Positions 1 through 9,242 of a stretch of DNA of 64,000 nt are shown here, in pieces. The position numbers and the translations under genes were made by a program. The notes beneath the pieces were generated by a model. The model saw only the letters and a program-made list of their open reading frames with translations. It was not told where the DNA came from and searched no databases. The stretch is from NCBI GenBank assembly GCA_029959085.1, contig JARWIR010000018.1:2356001-2420000 (forward strand). The letters are read 5' to 3'. Position 1 is the first letter of the stretch, and every line of letters starts with the position of its first letter. Origin of the DNA: Nemophila menziesii. Taxonomy: Eukaryota > Streptophyta > Magnoliopsida > Boraginales > Hydrophyllaceae.

Positions 1-1398
1 TTTTAGTGTAAAGTTTACAGGTTTTAGATGTTAGCTAAAAGAGGAATCCAAGGAGAAAGTCAAAGATCAAGAGATAGAGTCAAGACTTGAAGATAAATCC
101 CGAATATATTATTTTTAGAGTTGAAAATCCATTTTCCAGGCCATAGATTGCTGATTTCGAGGTGCTTAAGCGATGATTTAGCCGCTGACCTTTGAAGAGA
201 AAACATTCCTTATCGAGTTACGGAACTTTAGCAACTGGAATGAGGTCAATCGGAGTCATAACGCATCGGGAAAAGCCGTTTTAGTGAAGGCATATCAGCA
301 GTTACGGGATTTTGGGCTAAGTTAGTGGACTTGGGCCTTTTATATTTCATTTAATTAAAAGCCTAAGGCCAAGTCCGAATTTCCACCTATAAAATCAGCC
401 CTTGACTTCTATTTTATACACAATTCACATTTTGCAATATTAAAAACACCAGAGAGAAGCAACTGAAGGAAGGAGAAGAAGCTACAAGAGCTGGAGAGAG
501 TCTATATCTCCGTTCGTAGTCATTCCGATTCCGGAAATTAGGTTTTTCTTATCTTTTAATTTTGTAAACAATATGAATTCCTTTACATTTAATTTCGTAT
601 TTAACTTTAATATGAGCTAAGCTTTTCATAGTGCTTGAGAACAAACAATGGGTGAATCCCAATCTTATTAAATAACGAATGTTGAATTTGGGTTTCTGTT
701 AAATTAAACTAAATTAGGGTTTTTACTCTTTTCGATAAATTGAGAATGTTTACTGTTTTTAGCGTCATGAACTAGGAACAGGTGTTAGTATTTAGGCTAT
801 TCCAATTAGTGGCGATTGGATCATCCTGACGGAGGGTTTAGGTACAGAACCATTTATTCAATCTAGGATAGAAGTTAATGATTCTGACGAACTTAGCTAA
901 TCCTAGGGCCAATGAGGTAATAAAACTTAATCATCTAAAGGTGGATCATATTTACCCTAATGGGACTAGTGACACCCTAGGATCGCCTTATAGTCCACCC
1001 TGACGGGGGTATAAGGAATTTAGAATCCCGGCCATTGTAATTGACTAATTTAGCCCTTAAACAACATAAGTTAGGAAATAGGATTGGGAGGATCCTTGCG
1101 TTCTCAAGTGCTACATCTCATATTGCGTTTTACATCATTTTACTTGCGTCTTAGCTTTTATTTGCATTTCAATAATTGTCTTTCATTTATTTAGAATTAA
1201 TACAAAACCAAACAAACATTTTACCTTTATTTGTTTTCATAAGTGCATCAATCATTAATAGATAAGCATTGTAGTCAACTATCCCGTCCTTGGAACGAAT
1301 CGGTATTATCAGTTATACTACTTGGGACAACCGTATACTTGCGGTTGTGGTTCGATTATTCATTGCATTTATTTTAGAACACACAAAGGACCACCAAG
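1..1398 (+). repeat. Athila-1 5' LTR (left end outside window)
   Basis: The non-coding stretch ends in CCACCA, followed by AGTTT and the primer-site remnant, exactly as in elements N and K of this window. A TATA box (TATAAAA, 388-394) lies after a purine/AT stretch. The 3' half carries the GAATCCCGG block seen in the other gypsy LTRs here. The LTR start is outside the window, so length and age cannot be read. Confidence 0.8.
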
Positions 1399-1413
1399 TT
1401 TCTGCCGGGGACG
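1399..1413 (+). other. Damaged tRNA-Asp primer-binding site
   Basis: Element N has LTR end, AGTTTT, then TGGCGCCGCTGCCGGGGA. Here AGTTT runs straight into CTGCCGGGGA, so about 9 nt (equivalent of TTGGCGCCG) are missing and only the 3' half of the site is left. This should block normal priming of minus-strand synthesis. Confidence 0.85.
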
Positions 1414-1521
1414 GTAGCGTGTGACCACGGTGTTTATCCTTTAGTGATAGTGCATTTATTTTATTTTATCAGTTTTACGCTTTTTGTTTGTTTATCTTTT
1501 TCAGGTTTTTAGGTTTGGTGT

Positions 1522-2808
1522 ATGCGAAGAAGGCTATTCAAGGATCTAGATCCAACACCTCCGATCCTTAGTAATCCAGAATCGTTGATCAGACTTGCTA
1601 ACAGAAGAAGAAGAGAACGAGAAGCTTTAGAAGTAGAAGAGTTAGTTAACCAGATGGAGAATATCAATCTTCAGAATCAACAAGATAATCAACCAGGTCA
1701 ACTAGGCGCAAATGGCCAACCTTTGGCTCCAGGCGCTATTCCTCCAATTCCACCAGTGATTCCTAATCCTCAAGTTCAGATAGTGATGAATCAAGATCCG
1801 TGGTTTACTAATGGTCCTCCAGAAGTTCCATTCCGTGCTCCTGCTATAGGAGTAGGTGCTCCAGATATAGATGTTCCGAGATTCCGTCCAGATTCGGGTA
1901 TGTTAGCTCAATTCCAAAATTTTGGGAATTTTCGTGGTAGACCATCAGAAGATCCTCTTAGAGCAGTACAGAAGTTTAAACAGATATGTGATTCTTATAT
2001 CACACAAGGAGTTTCAAGAGAACAGATGTATTTTGCTGCGTTTAAATTTTTTGTGATTGATGGAGCGAGTGAATGGCACGATACGCAAGATCCTACGAAG
2101 ATTACTAATTGGGACCAATTAGAGACTGCTTTCTTTGACAGGTATTACCCAAGTAACATGAGATTAGATGCTGAATTAGAATTGACGCATTTCCGTCAAG
2201 AATATGATGAAACTGTGGGTAAGAGTTGGACAAGATTTCAAATGTGTTTACGTAAAGTTCCTACTCATGGCTTTTCAGAACAACAACAGTTAAAGATCTT
2301 TTATAGAGGCCTTGATGGGACTTCGAGAGAGAAATTGGATACGCTATGTGGTGCAGGTTTTCTTCATGTTCAACCCCCTCATGCTAAAATCATTTTAGAA
2401 AGAACAGTCAAGAACGAAGTTGGGTGGAATTCAGTAAGAACACCGGTTAAAGGAGTGAATAATGTTGATATGGAAGAGAAATTTGCTACACTTGAGAATA
2501 AGATTCAGAATACCATAGAGCAACAATTGAAGCAGCTTACTTTAGCTGTAAAAGAAGGATTTTCGGGTAAGAAAGTAGCTGTGCATGCTGCACAAGAGGT
2601 TTATATGTGTTCGATTTGTATGGTAGATGATCATGATGAGGAAAGTTGTCCGAATAATCAAGAATCAGTGATGTTTATGTCCAATAGAGGTAACTTCAAT
2701 TCAAGTGGTAATGGATATCAGCCTAACAGAAACCATCCTGGGTTTCAATACTCAAATCCTAATGGGGCAGCCAACTACCTATGCGTATCAGCCGCGTCCC
2801 CAAGGTAA
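1522..2808 (+). CDS. gag: Gag polyprotein of Athila-1 (frameshifted near its end)
   Basis: This is a structural capsid protein of 428 residues. The N-terminus is basic and rich in Arg (residues about 1-40), followed by a Gln/Pro-rich linker. The retrotransposon Gag domain spans about residues 95-290, with the family pattern G-x-PSEDP, then GASEWHD, then FFDRYYP, and a final segment near HAKIILERTV. A zinc knuckle CSICMVDDHDEESC fits CX2CX4HX4C at about residues 365-378. The Asn/Gln/Pro-rich tail shifts frame around 2770-2785, where the homologous tail of element N continues; the rest of Gag is in the next ORF. The product is about 60% similar by eye to the Gag of N, which makes Athila-1 or a relative a plausible helper for N. 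Confidence 0.9.
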   Translation: MRRRLFKDLDPTPPILSNPESLIRLANRRRREREALEVEELVNQMENINLQNQQDNQPGQLGANGQPLAPGAIPPIPPVIPNPQVQIVMNQDPWFTNGPPEVPFRAPAIGVGAPDIDVPRFRPDSGMLAQFQNFGNFRGRPSEDPLRAVQKFKQICDSYITQGVSREQMYFAAFKFFVIDGASEWHDTQDPTKITNWDQLETAFFDRYYPSNMRLDAELELTHFRQEYDETVGKSWTRFQMCLRKVPTHGFSEQQQLKIFYRGLDGTSREKLDTLCGAGFLHVQPPHAKIILERTVKNEVGWNSVRTPVKGVNNVDMEEKFATLENKIQNTIEQQLKQLTLAVKEGFSGKKVAVHAAQEVYMCSICMVDDHDEESCPNNQESVMFMSNRGNFNSSGNGYQPNRNHPGFQYSNPNGAANYLCVSAASPR

Positions 2809-4483
2809 CAACTATAATCCAAGACCACACAACAATTTTCAAGGAGGACAGAATCAGGGTAATTATGTACAAAGACAAGCTCCTCGGAATACTTACGATG
2901 AGACATTAAATCAGAAAGCCTTACCTGCCCATCCACAAGAAGGAATAGTTACCCTTCAGAAAACGGTTGAAAGTTTAATTGCTCTTCAGACACAAGCTAT
3001 GGAACGTCAAAATGCAGCCGAAGCAAATATGAAGTTGTTCCAGAATCAGCTAAGTCAAATTAATAAACAACTGAATCAACGTCCACAAGGACAACTTCCT
3101 AGCGATACTGAGAATCCAATACAACGTGAAGATTGCAAAGCCGTTACATTACGAAGTGGTAAAAACCTTCCTCCACCTCCTTTTCCTGTTATGAAAGAGA
3201 AAGAAGTTCCGAGAAATGAAAAGGAAGTGGGTGAGAAAGAGAAAGAGAATGAGAAAGATAGTGAGGTTGAAGAAATAGAAAGACCAAGAGAAGTTCCGAA
3301 AAAGAGAGATGAAATTGTGAGCAATCGCCCTCCACCACCGTTTCCATCACGAGTTCAGAAAAAGGGTGATATAGCTGATTTTCAAAAATTCTTTAATAGA
3401 GTGAAGGGTCTAAGTATTAACATTCCGTTACTAGAAGCGATTCGAGACATTCCTAAGTATACGAAGTTCTTGAAGAGGGCCCTCACTAATAAAAGGCCTT
3501 ATTGTGATAATGAAATGATTGGTCTTCCTGAAGAGTATAGCGCGAATTGTCAAAGTAAATTACCTCCGAAGTTAGTTGATCCGGGGAGTTTCATGATTCC
3601 GATATCAATTGGAGAAGAATGGAAAGGAAAAGCGCTATGTGATTTGGGGGCAAGCATCAATTTGATGCCCAAGTCAATCTTTGATAAGCTAAAAATTGGA
3701 AACGCAAGACCCACTTCTATGGTCTTGCAAATGGCGGACAGGTCTCTTGCTCATCCTGAAGGCCGCATTGAGGATGTCCTTGTTAAGGCAGGTACGCTTA
3801 TATTTCTTGTTGATTTCGTAATACTTGAGTACAATGCAGATAGAAATGTCCCCATTATTTTGGGTAGACCATTCCTAGCTACAAGGAGAACATTGATCGA
3901 TGTAGAGAATGGCGAATTAACGATGAGGATTCAAGATGAGGAAGTCAAATTCAATGTATTTCGAGCTATGAAATTCCCAGATTCTCAGGAAGATTGCTTC
4001 AGAATGGATGTAGTAGAGCAAGCATCGCAAGAGGTATTTAATTGTTTAAATTTTTATGATATCTTGCAGGCTGCTTTAACATTAGATTCACCTGAGATGA
4101 TGGAAGAACTTACCGAAACAGTAGCAGCTCTCAATTCTGAAAATCCGAAGTATAGGCGTCTTGCCTATGAACCTGTAAGAGAACCGGGGGAGATTATTCC
4201 TAAAAAGAAGCCCTCAATTGAATCTCCTCCGGAATTGGAAGAAAAACCATTGCCAGCACACTTGAGGTATGCGTATTTAGGTACTAATGAAACTCTACCT
4301 ATTATTGTTTCAGCTAATTTAACAGGCCCTCAAGAAGATAAACTGTTGCGTGTGTTAAGAGCCAACAAAGAAGAAATAGGTTGGACAATTGCTGAAATCA
4401 AAGGCATTAGTCCATCCTATTGTCAACATAAAATCATACTTGAAGATGTTAACACACGCTCAGTTGAAGGTCAAAGAAGATAA
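2705..4483 (+). CDS. pol: Gag tail, aspartic protease and N-terminal pol of Athila-1
   Basis: This 592-residue frame holds, in order, the shifted Gag tail (Asn/Gln/Pro), a coiled segment around residues 85-130, an acidic Lys/Glu-rich linker, and a retropepsin-type protease. The catalytic site is CDLGASINLMPKS, with the Asp codon at 3641-3643, followed by a flap-like region and the ILGRPFLAT motif (about residues 390-400). The last 120 residues lead into RT (LRYAYLG, GWTIAEIKGISP). The frame ends in a TAA at 4481-4483. The next ORF continues in the same frame, so this is a single nonsense change just before the RT palm, not a gene end. The Gag-to-protease offset is +1 here but -1 in N, so a conserved programmed shift is unlikely. 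Confidence 0.88.
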   Translation: MVMDISLTETILGFNTQILMGQPTTYAYQPRPQGNNYNPRPHNNFQGGQNQGNYVQRQAPRNTYDETLNQKALPAHPQEGIVTLQKTVESLIALQTQAMERQNAAEANMKLFQNQLSQINKQLNQRPQGQLPSDTENPIQREDCKAVTLRSGKNLPPPPFPVMKEKEVPRNEKEVGEKEKENEKDSEVEEIERPREVPKKRDEIVSNRPPPPFPSRVQKKGDIADFQKFFNRVKGLSINIPLLEAIRDIPKYTKFLKRALTNKRPYCDNEMIGLPEEYSANCQSKLPPKLVDPGSFMIPISIGEEWKGKALCDLGASINLMPKSIFDKLKIGNARPTSMVLQMADRSLAHPEGRIEDVLVKAGTLIFLVDFVILEYNADRNVPIILGRPFLATRRTLIDVENGELTMRIQDEEVKFNVFRAMKFPDSQEDCFRMDVVEQASQEVFNCLNFYDILQAALTLDSPEMMEELTETVAALNSENPKYRRLAYEPVREPGEIIPKKKPSIESPPELEEKPLPAHLRYAYLGTNETLPIIVSANLTGPQEDKLLRVLRANKEEIGWTIAEIKGISPSYCQHKIILEDVNTRSVEGQRR

Positions 4484-6076
4484 TTGCCCGCTATGAAGGA
4501 TGTAGTGAAGAAAGAGGTGATCAAGCTTTTAGATGCGGGGATTATTTACCCCATTTCGAGTAGTGAATGGGTGAGCCCGGTTCAGTGTGTACCGAAGAAA
4601 GGAGGAATGACAACAGTTCTTAATGATAAAAATGAAGCAATTCCTTCAAGAACGGTAGTTGGATGGAGAGTTTGCATGGATTACAGAAAGCTGAACAATG
4701 CCACCAGAAAAGATCATTTCCCTTTGCCCTTCATTGATCAAATGCTAGATAAGTTAGCCGGAAGAGAGTACTATTGCTTCTTGGATGGTTATTCTGGGTA
4801 TAATGAAATTTACGTGGCTCCGGAAGATCAACATAAAACAACATTTACATGCCCCTTTGGTACTTTTGCATATCGCAGAATTCCATTTGGGTTGTGTAAT
4901 GCTCCTGCTACCTTTCAAAGATGCATGATGGCTATCTTCTGGGATATGATCGATAACTTTCTTGAAGTGTTTATGGATGATTTCTCTGTATTTGGTGATG
5001 ATTTTGATAAATGTTTAGATAATTTAGAGAAAGTGTTAATCAGATGCAAAGAAACAGATTTGGTGTTAAACTGGGAGAAGTGTCATTTCATGGTTCGAGA
5101 AGGTATTGTTCTGGGTCACAAAGTTTCGAGTATTGGATTGGAAGTCGATAGAGCGAAGATAGAGGTAATTAAAATTCTTCCCCCTCCTGTTTCTGTTAAA
5201 GGGGTAAGAAGTTTTCTTGGCCATGCTGGCTTTTATAGGCGATTTATCAAAGACTTTTCTAAGATTGCAAAACCGTTATGCAACTTACTTGAGAAGGACT
5301 CCAAATTCCTTTTTGATGAAGCTTGCTTAGCGGCCTTCAAAGCAATCAAGGAAAGGCTCATTACTGCTCATATAGTATTACCTCCAGATTGGAATTTACC
5401 GTGGGAAGTTATGTGTGATGCGAGTGATTTGTGTATGGGAGCTGTGTTAGGACAAAGAAAAGAGAAAGTTTTTCATTCGATTTATTATGCTAGTAAAACT
5501 TTTAGTGGTGCTCAAGTGAATTATACAGTTACAGAAAAGGAGTTGCTAGCGGTTGTGTATTCATTCGATAAATTTCGCTCTTATCTTCTTGGAGCGAAAG
5601 TTCTCGTTTATACAGATCATTCAGCGATTCGATATCTTATGGAGAAGAAGGATGCTAAACCGAGGTTAATCAGATGGGTTTTATTGCTTCAAGAGTTCGA
5701 TTTAGAGATCAAGGATAGAAAAGGGTGTGAGAATCAGGTTGCGGATCATCTATCGCGGTTAGAAGGTTCAGAGTTGAATAGTGGTACTGAAGCAGTTAGA
5801 GAAGAATTTCCTGATGAGAATTTATTCGTGGTTCGTGATTATGAAGCTCTTTGGTATGCGGATATTGCAAACTTAGTGGTAAGTGGTTCCTTTCCTGAAG
5901 GATCAACTTATCAAGAGAGAAAAATATTAGCTCATCGTGCAAGACAATTCTTTTGGGAGGATCCTTTCCTCTACAAGGTGTGTGCTGATCAAATGGTAAG
6001 AAGATGTGTAGCCAAGGAAGAAATTGAGGCGATTATAGCTGGGTGTCACGATTCACCTTATGGTGGGCATTTCTAA
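4484..6076 (+). CDS. pol: Reverse transcriptase and RNase H of Athila-1
   Basis: These 530 residues follow the nonsense codon in the same frame. The RT fingers/palm carry the Athila-like [13 protein letters not shown] and [19 protein letters not shown] blocks. The catalytic FMDD is at 4970-4981 (about residue 163), a variant of YMDD with both aspartates present. The connection runs to RNase H, where CDASD (Asp about 5416), [10 protein letters not shown] (Glu about 5530) and YTDHS (Asp about 5614) supply the metal-binding residues. The C-terminal part includes [14 protein letters not shown] and enters the integrase zinc domain. It stops at 6074-6076 by an in-frame TAA within the GGHF motif. 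Apart from the flanking stops the domain is intact, suggesting a fairly recent loss. Confidence 0.92.
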   Translation: MPAMKDVVKKEVIKLLDAGIIYPISSSEWVSPVQCVPKKGGMTTVLNDKNEAIPSRTVVGWRVCMDYRKLNNATRKDHFPLPFIDQMLDKLAGREYYCFLDGYSGYNEIYVAPEDQHKTTFTCPFGTFAYRRIPFGLCNAPATFQRCMMAIFWDMIDNFLEVFMDDFSVFGDDFDKCLDNLEKVLIRCKETDLVLNWEKCHFMVREGIVLGHKVSSIGLEVDRAKIEVIKILPPPVSVKGVRSFLGHAGFYRRFIKDFSKIAKPLCNLLEKDSKFLFDEACLAAFKAIKERLITAHIVLPPDWNLPWEVMCDASDLCMGAVLGQRKEKVFHSIYYASKTFSGAQVNYTVTEKELLAVVYSFDKFRSYLLGAKVLVYTDHSAIRYLMEKKDAKPRLIRWVLLLQEFDLEIKDRKGCENQVADHLSRLEGSELNSGTEAVREEFPDENLFVVRDYEALWYADIANLVVSGSFPEGSTYQERKILAHRARQFFWEDPFLYKVCADQMVRRCVAKEEIEAIIAGCHDSPYGGHF

Positions 6077-7156
6077 GGAGATCGAACTGCTGCTGAGGTA
6101 TTACAATCTGGTTTCTATTGGCCCTCTATTATAAAAGATTGTCATGAATATACGAAAAGATGTACTAGATGCCAATTTACCGGAAACATATCCAAGAGGG
6201 ATGAGATGCCACGTAACAATGTATTAGAAGTTGAAATATTCGATGTTTGGGGTATAGATTTTATGGGTCCGTTCGTTCCTTCAAATGGTAACCTTTACAT
6301 CTTATTAGCTGTTGATTACGTGTCTAAGTGGGTAGAAGCTGTGGCTTTACCAACTAATGATTCACGATTGGTGATTAAGTTCTTGAAATCGCATATTTTC
6401 ACTAGACATGGCACTCCAAGGGTAATTATTAGCGATGGAGGTACTCATTTCATTAATAAGTATTTGAAGACGGTTCTAGAGAAATATGGAGTGAGACATC
6501 GTGTATCTACTGCTTATCATCCACAAGCCAATGGTCAAGCCGAAGTATCAAATCGTGAGGTAAAATCTATCTTAGAGAAAACTGTTGGTCCTACTAGAAA
6601 AGATTGGTCTATGAAATTAGATGATGCACTATGGGCCTATCGTACTGCTTTCAAAACCCCAGTAGGTGCTTCTCCGTATCGAATGGTATATGGTAAGGCT
6701 TGTCACTTACCTCTTGAACTTGAAATGGGTGCCTATTGGGCTATTGCAAAGTTAAATTTAGATCCTACGCTAGCTGGTGAGAATCGAATGATGAAACTTA
6801 ATGAGCTTGATGAATTTCGATTACATGCTTATGAAAATGCTAAACTTTACAAAGAAAATACCAAGAGATGGCATGATAATCGAATTCGAGAGAAGAACTT
6901 TGTAGTGGGACAAAAAGTGTTGAAATATAATTCGAAGTTCAGTAATTATCCGGGGAAATTAAGATCGAAGTGGTCGGTTCCTTACATCGTAACCAAGGTT
7001 ACACCTCATGGAGCTATAGAAATAGAACATCCACTTGAAAACCGTACATTCATGGTGAACGGTCATTGTTTAAAGATTTATCATGGAGGTGAAGACACCG
7101 ATCGTGCAAAAGACCCATATCCCGGAGAAGTCATGTACCTCCTCGAAGCTCCTTAG
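6077..7156 (+). CDS. pol: Integrase of Athila-1
   Basis: The reading frame continues after the stop at 6074. A methionine-started part begins at 6206, but the HHCC zinc domain spans the stop (final CTRCQ just before 6180). The DD35E core has Asp in GIDFMGPF (6257-6259), Asp in ISDGGTHF (about 6433) and Glu in [10 protein letters not shown] (6542-6544), a correct 35-residue gap. The C-terminal module [10 protein letters not shown]...[20 protein letters not shown] is the GPY/F-type domain (here VPY) and ends in LKIYHGGE. This module is the reference for the stand-alone versions in N, K and M. The ORF ends at a TAG, followed by the conserved GAGGTAAC...GACGTTAAAC block at 7162-7195. Confidence 0.92.
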   Translation, partial: GDRTAAEVLQSGFYWPSIIKDCHEYTKRCTRCQFTGNISKRDEMPRNNVLEVEIFDVWGIDFMGPFVPSNGNLYILLAVDYVSKWVEAVALPTNDSRLVIKFLKSHIFTRHGTPRVIISDGGTHFINKYLKTVLEKYGVRHRVSTAYHPQANGQAEVSNREVKSILEKTVGPTRKDWSMKLDDALWAYRTAFKTPVGASPYRMVYGKACHLPLELEMGAYWAIAKLNLDPTLAGENRMMKLNELDEFRLHAYENAKLYKENTKRWHDNRIREKNFVVGQKVLKYNSKFSNYPGKLRSKWSVPYIVTKVTPHGAIEIEHPLENRTFMVNGHCLKIYHGGEDTDRAKDPYPGEVMYLLEAP

Positions 7157-7389
7157 AAGCACGAGGTAACCCGTTGAGCATAACGACGTTAAACAAAAGC
7201 CAATTTCTTGTATATTAGTTTAAGTATTTCAATTTCCGTAGTGTAAACTAGTTAATTTTTTCGTTGATTTTAGTTTTTATTTTTAAAAATGAGGAAGGGT
7301 ATTTGTTTTTGATGATTTCAGGGGTATAATGGTCATGAGTTTGGGGTAAAAACGATGAGAAAAACGAAAAAATTTGAAGTCCACAGCAG
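7157..7389 (+). other. Post-pol spacer with conserved GACGTTAAAC block and first PPT-like motif
   Basis: Directly after the integrase stop is GAGGTAACCC...AACGACGTTAAACAAAAGCC, shared almost base for base with element N and partly with K, M and Athila-2. A PPT-like GAGTTTGGGGT lies at 7337-7347. No coding signal is seen in this stretch. Confidence 0.7.
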
Positions 7390-7810
7390 GTTTGAACGGC
7401 TAGCCGGCGAGCTGGCCGGCATACCGGCCAAACGAGCTGAAGGACCCCAACTCTCTGACCACTGCGTCAGCGATGACGCAGCATTGCTGCGTCACCGTTC
7501 GCGCCAGCGAGAATCCACCGGCATATACCGGTCACTGACCGGCTAGCCGGCCAACTGGAGGAAAAGTTTCTGGTCCTTGCGTCAGCGACGACGCAAGGTT
7601 GCTGCGCCTCGAAATGCGCCATCCACACTTCACCGGCATGCCGGCGAATCCGCCGGCTAGCCGGTCAAGGATTTCGAATTCTCTGACCACTGCGTCAGCG
7701 ACGAAGCAAGAAGCTTGCGTTTTGGAAAAAAAAATCGAATTAGGTAATTTGTTTCTAGCCGCCCTCGCGACCGGCATGCCGGCGAATCCGCCAGCTAGCC
7801 GGCCAGCTGT
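7390..7810 (+). repeat. GC-rich array of paired 8-bp palindromes (20-bp spacing), Athila-1
   Basis: Four pairs of GG-N4-CC palindromes occur: GGCTAGCC 7398 with GGCATACC 7418; GGCATATACC 7520 with GGCTAGCC 7541; CCGGCATGCCGG 7633 with CCGGCTAGCCGG 7653; CCGGCATGCCGG 7771 with CCAGCTAGCCGG 7791. Every pair is 20 bp centre to centre. Between pairs lie larger inverted repeats: TGCGTCA/TGACGCA arms at 7463-7480, nine-base arms CCTTGCGTC/GACGCAAGG at 7575-7598, and a decayed copy near 7690. Reading frames here are open only because of the GC bias and I do not call genes. The function is unknown; a binding array for a dimeric protein is an inference. Confidence 0.85.
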
Positions 7811-7870
7811 TGCGGGAGGCGGTTTTGAGTTCCTTAAACCTAATTTCTTGCCTCTTTTCCAAGCCAAACC

Positions 7871-8195
7871 TTATATTCCAAATCCTTGCCTCTACCTACT
7901 CCGAAAATCATCAACAAACAACTATAAAATCATCAAATCAAGCCTTCTTTCATCACAAAAACATACAATCAACTCATAGCTTCTCCAAAACATCACCAAA
8001 ATCCATCTTTTCTCCACAAATTTCCTCTTCCCAACCTTGACATTAAACCAAATTCTTTCAAAATCCCTCTCAAATATCCTTAACCCGTCTCATATTCCAC
8101 CTAATCCTTCAAGTTTTAAGCCTCAAAACATCAAATTTCGAAGCTTTTCTCTAGCTTTTTCTCTATTTGAAGTTTTGAGTTTGGGGTGAAAAGAG
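7871..8195 (+). promoter_or_regulatory. Possible internal promoter and leader before ORF3 (Athila-1)
   Basis: A weak TATA-like TTATATTC (7871-7878) lies about 80 bp past the last palindrome. It is followed by an A/C/T-rich, ATG-poor leader of about 318 nt and a PPT-like GAGTTTGGGGT at 8177-8187, just upstream of the ORF3 ATG at 8196. The same order (array, TATA-like box, leader, ORF3) is found in N, Athila-2 and K. Promoter activity is inferred only. Confidence 0.45.
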
Positions 8196-9002
8196 ATGAC
8201 TAACAGAACCGATTCCATGTGCAACTATCAAAGAAACCTACCGAGAAACAGGAACAATGTTGGAACTAGCCCAGACCAAGCAATTGAGATTCCGGATTCG
8301 CGATCCAAAAAGACTGTCCAAAACCCAATTTCTCCGAAAAGAAAAGAAAATACGAGTAAGGCTAATCCGAAAAAGAGTAGGTTAATTGATGAGAGTGATG
8401 AAGAAAGTGAGGAAGAAGTTGAAGAAGAGATTGAGGAAGAAACTGAACAAGAAGTTCCCAAAGAACCAGTGCAACAACCAAAAGCTCCGCGTAGGAAAGC
8501 TTGGGCTCAAAAGCCTAAAAGAGTCTTCGTTCCATGGTATACTCAGGTTCGTGATAGAATTGAATTTTTGAAGTTTGGTGAGGAGATGAATCTCCCTAAA
8601 GGTATTATGACTAGTGCTTATAAAGATTATGGTATTACTTGTGATAAATTGGGTTGGAAAGAATTGCGTGAAAGGAAGCTTGAGTATATTCCTACCTTGG
8701 TGCGAGATTTTTATGAAGGAATCGCCTTCTCAAAAGAAGCTGTTATTATTCGCAAAAAGGTAGTTCCTTTCTCCGTTGAGCTTATTCTTAAATCATTAAA
8801 ATTACCCGAGTTTTCCGGAATATGTCTGTTTCAAGAGTCTCTAAAAGAACCTTCGTTTGATTATGAATCCCTTTGGGGGAAAGTGCTTGTTGAGGGGGCC
8901 CGCCCAATTCCCGAAGGAGAGAGATATCCTGGACAGATGTATAGTAGTAACTTGCTACCATGTGCTAAGATTTGGTCAGATATTGTGATTTTACATGTGT
9001 TG
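8196..9002 (+). CDS. Env-position ORF3 protein of Athila-1 (C-terminus lost)
   Basis: About 269 residues are left before copia-1. The N-terminus MTNRTDSM is shared with the small ORF3s of N and Athila-2 (MTNRxDAM). Residues about 50-95 are Lys/Glu-rich, with runs of acidic residues that look disordered and nuclear-localising rather than membrane-bound. Residues about 105-265 resemble the plant retroelement domain often annotated 'putative plant transposon protein' in the third ORF of Athila-type elements (WYTQVRDRIEFLKFGEEM, YEGIAFSKEAV, PEGERYPGQ, AKIWSDIV). I see no signal peptide or transmembrane segment in the surviving part, so an envelope role is not supported. Family assignment is from memory and moderately sure. 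Confidence 0.65.
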
Positions 9003-9198
9003 TGTTGAAATAAGTGTTTAGGACTGCTATTGTGATTTTACTTACATTATGTATGTAGTTTAAATATTCAAATTATATAGCCGTTAGTAGTTATAAGATT
9101 GGCAGTTACATCTAGGTTTTATAAATATTGATGTATGCAGTAACATTCAATTCATTAGATCAATAAATATTGTTTTCTTATGATTCTATATTACAACA
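9003..9198 (+). repeat. copia-1 5' LTR
   Basis: The 196-bp LTR starts TGTTGAAATAAG and ends TATTACAACA. It matches 13399-13594 with about nine differences. A TATAAATA-type box occurs near 9120. It is followed by the 2-nt spacer AT and the primer site. Confidence 0.92.
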
Positions 9199-9200
9199 AT

Positions 9201-9212
9201 TGGTATCAGAGC
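9201..9212 (+). other. copia-1 primer-binding site (initiator tRNA-Met type)
   Basis: TGGTATCAGAGC lies 2 nt after the 5' LTR. It is the standard plant copia primer site complementary to the 3' end of initiator tRNA-Met. Confidence 0.92.
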
Positions 9213-9242
9213 AATCTTCTTAAGGGACCTGTGTGAGAATCC

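Larger units (their letters stand above)
1..9002 (+). mobile_element. Athila-1: Ty3/gypsy (Athila-lineage) retrotransposon, 3' end missing
   Basis: A long plant gypsy element reads left to right: partial 5' LTR, damaged primer-binding site, gag, protease, RT, RNase H, integrase, a GC-rich palindrome array and an env-position ORF3. Athila lineage is inferred from the RT block, the CDLGAS protease site, the tRNA-Asp primer-site remnant and the third ORF after pol. It is inactive: the primer site has lost about 9 nt, gag has a frameshift, and pol has in-frame stops at 4481-4483 and 6074-6076. ORF3 is cut at 9002 where copia-1 begins, and no matching 3' LTR lies to the right. Confidence 0.9.

Noticed and set aside
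2705..2808. Programmed frameshift between gag and protease
   Set aside because: The offset is +1 in Athila-1 and -1 in N, at different positions, and no conserved slippery site or structure is shared.
3076..3324. Minus-strand Ser/Phe-rich frame opposite the protease linker
   Set aside because: Mirror of the Lys/Glu-rich coding repeat on the plus strand.
7390..7810. GC-rich repeats as a CRISPR array
   Set aside because: Units are short palindromes with degenerate intervals inside a plant retrotransposon; there are no direct repeats with unique spacers and no cas genes.
8196..9002. ORF3 as a viral envelope protein
   Set aside because: No signal peptide, transmembrane segment or furin-like site in the surviving part; the region resembles a soluble plant-retroelement domain.
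8984..9039. Shared TATTGTGATTTTAC on both sides of the copia-1 left end, as a long TSD
   Set aside because: One copy is within ORF3 coding sequence and the other lies 24 bp inside the LTR and recurs in the 3' LTR; probably chance, or at most microhomology.
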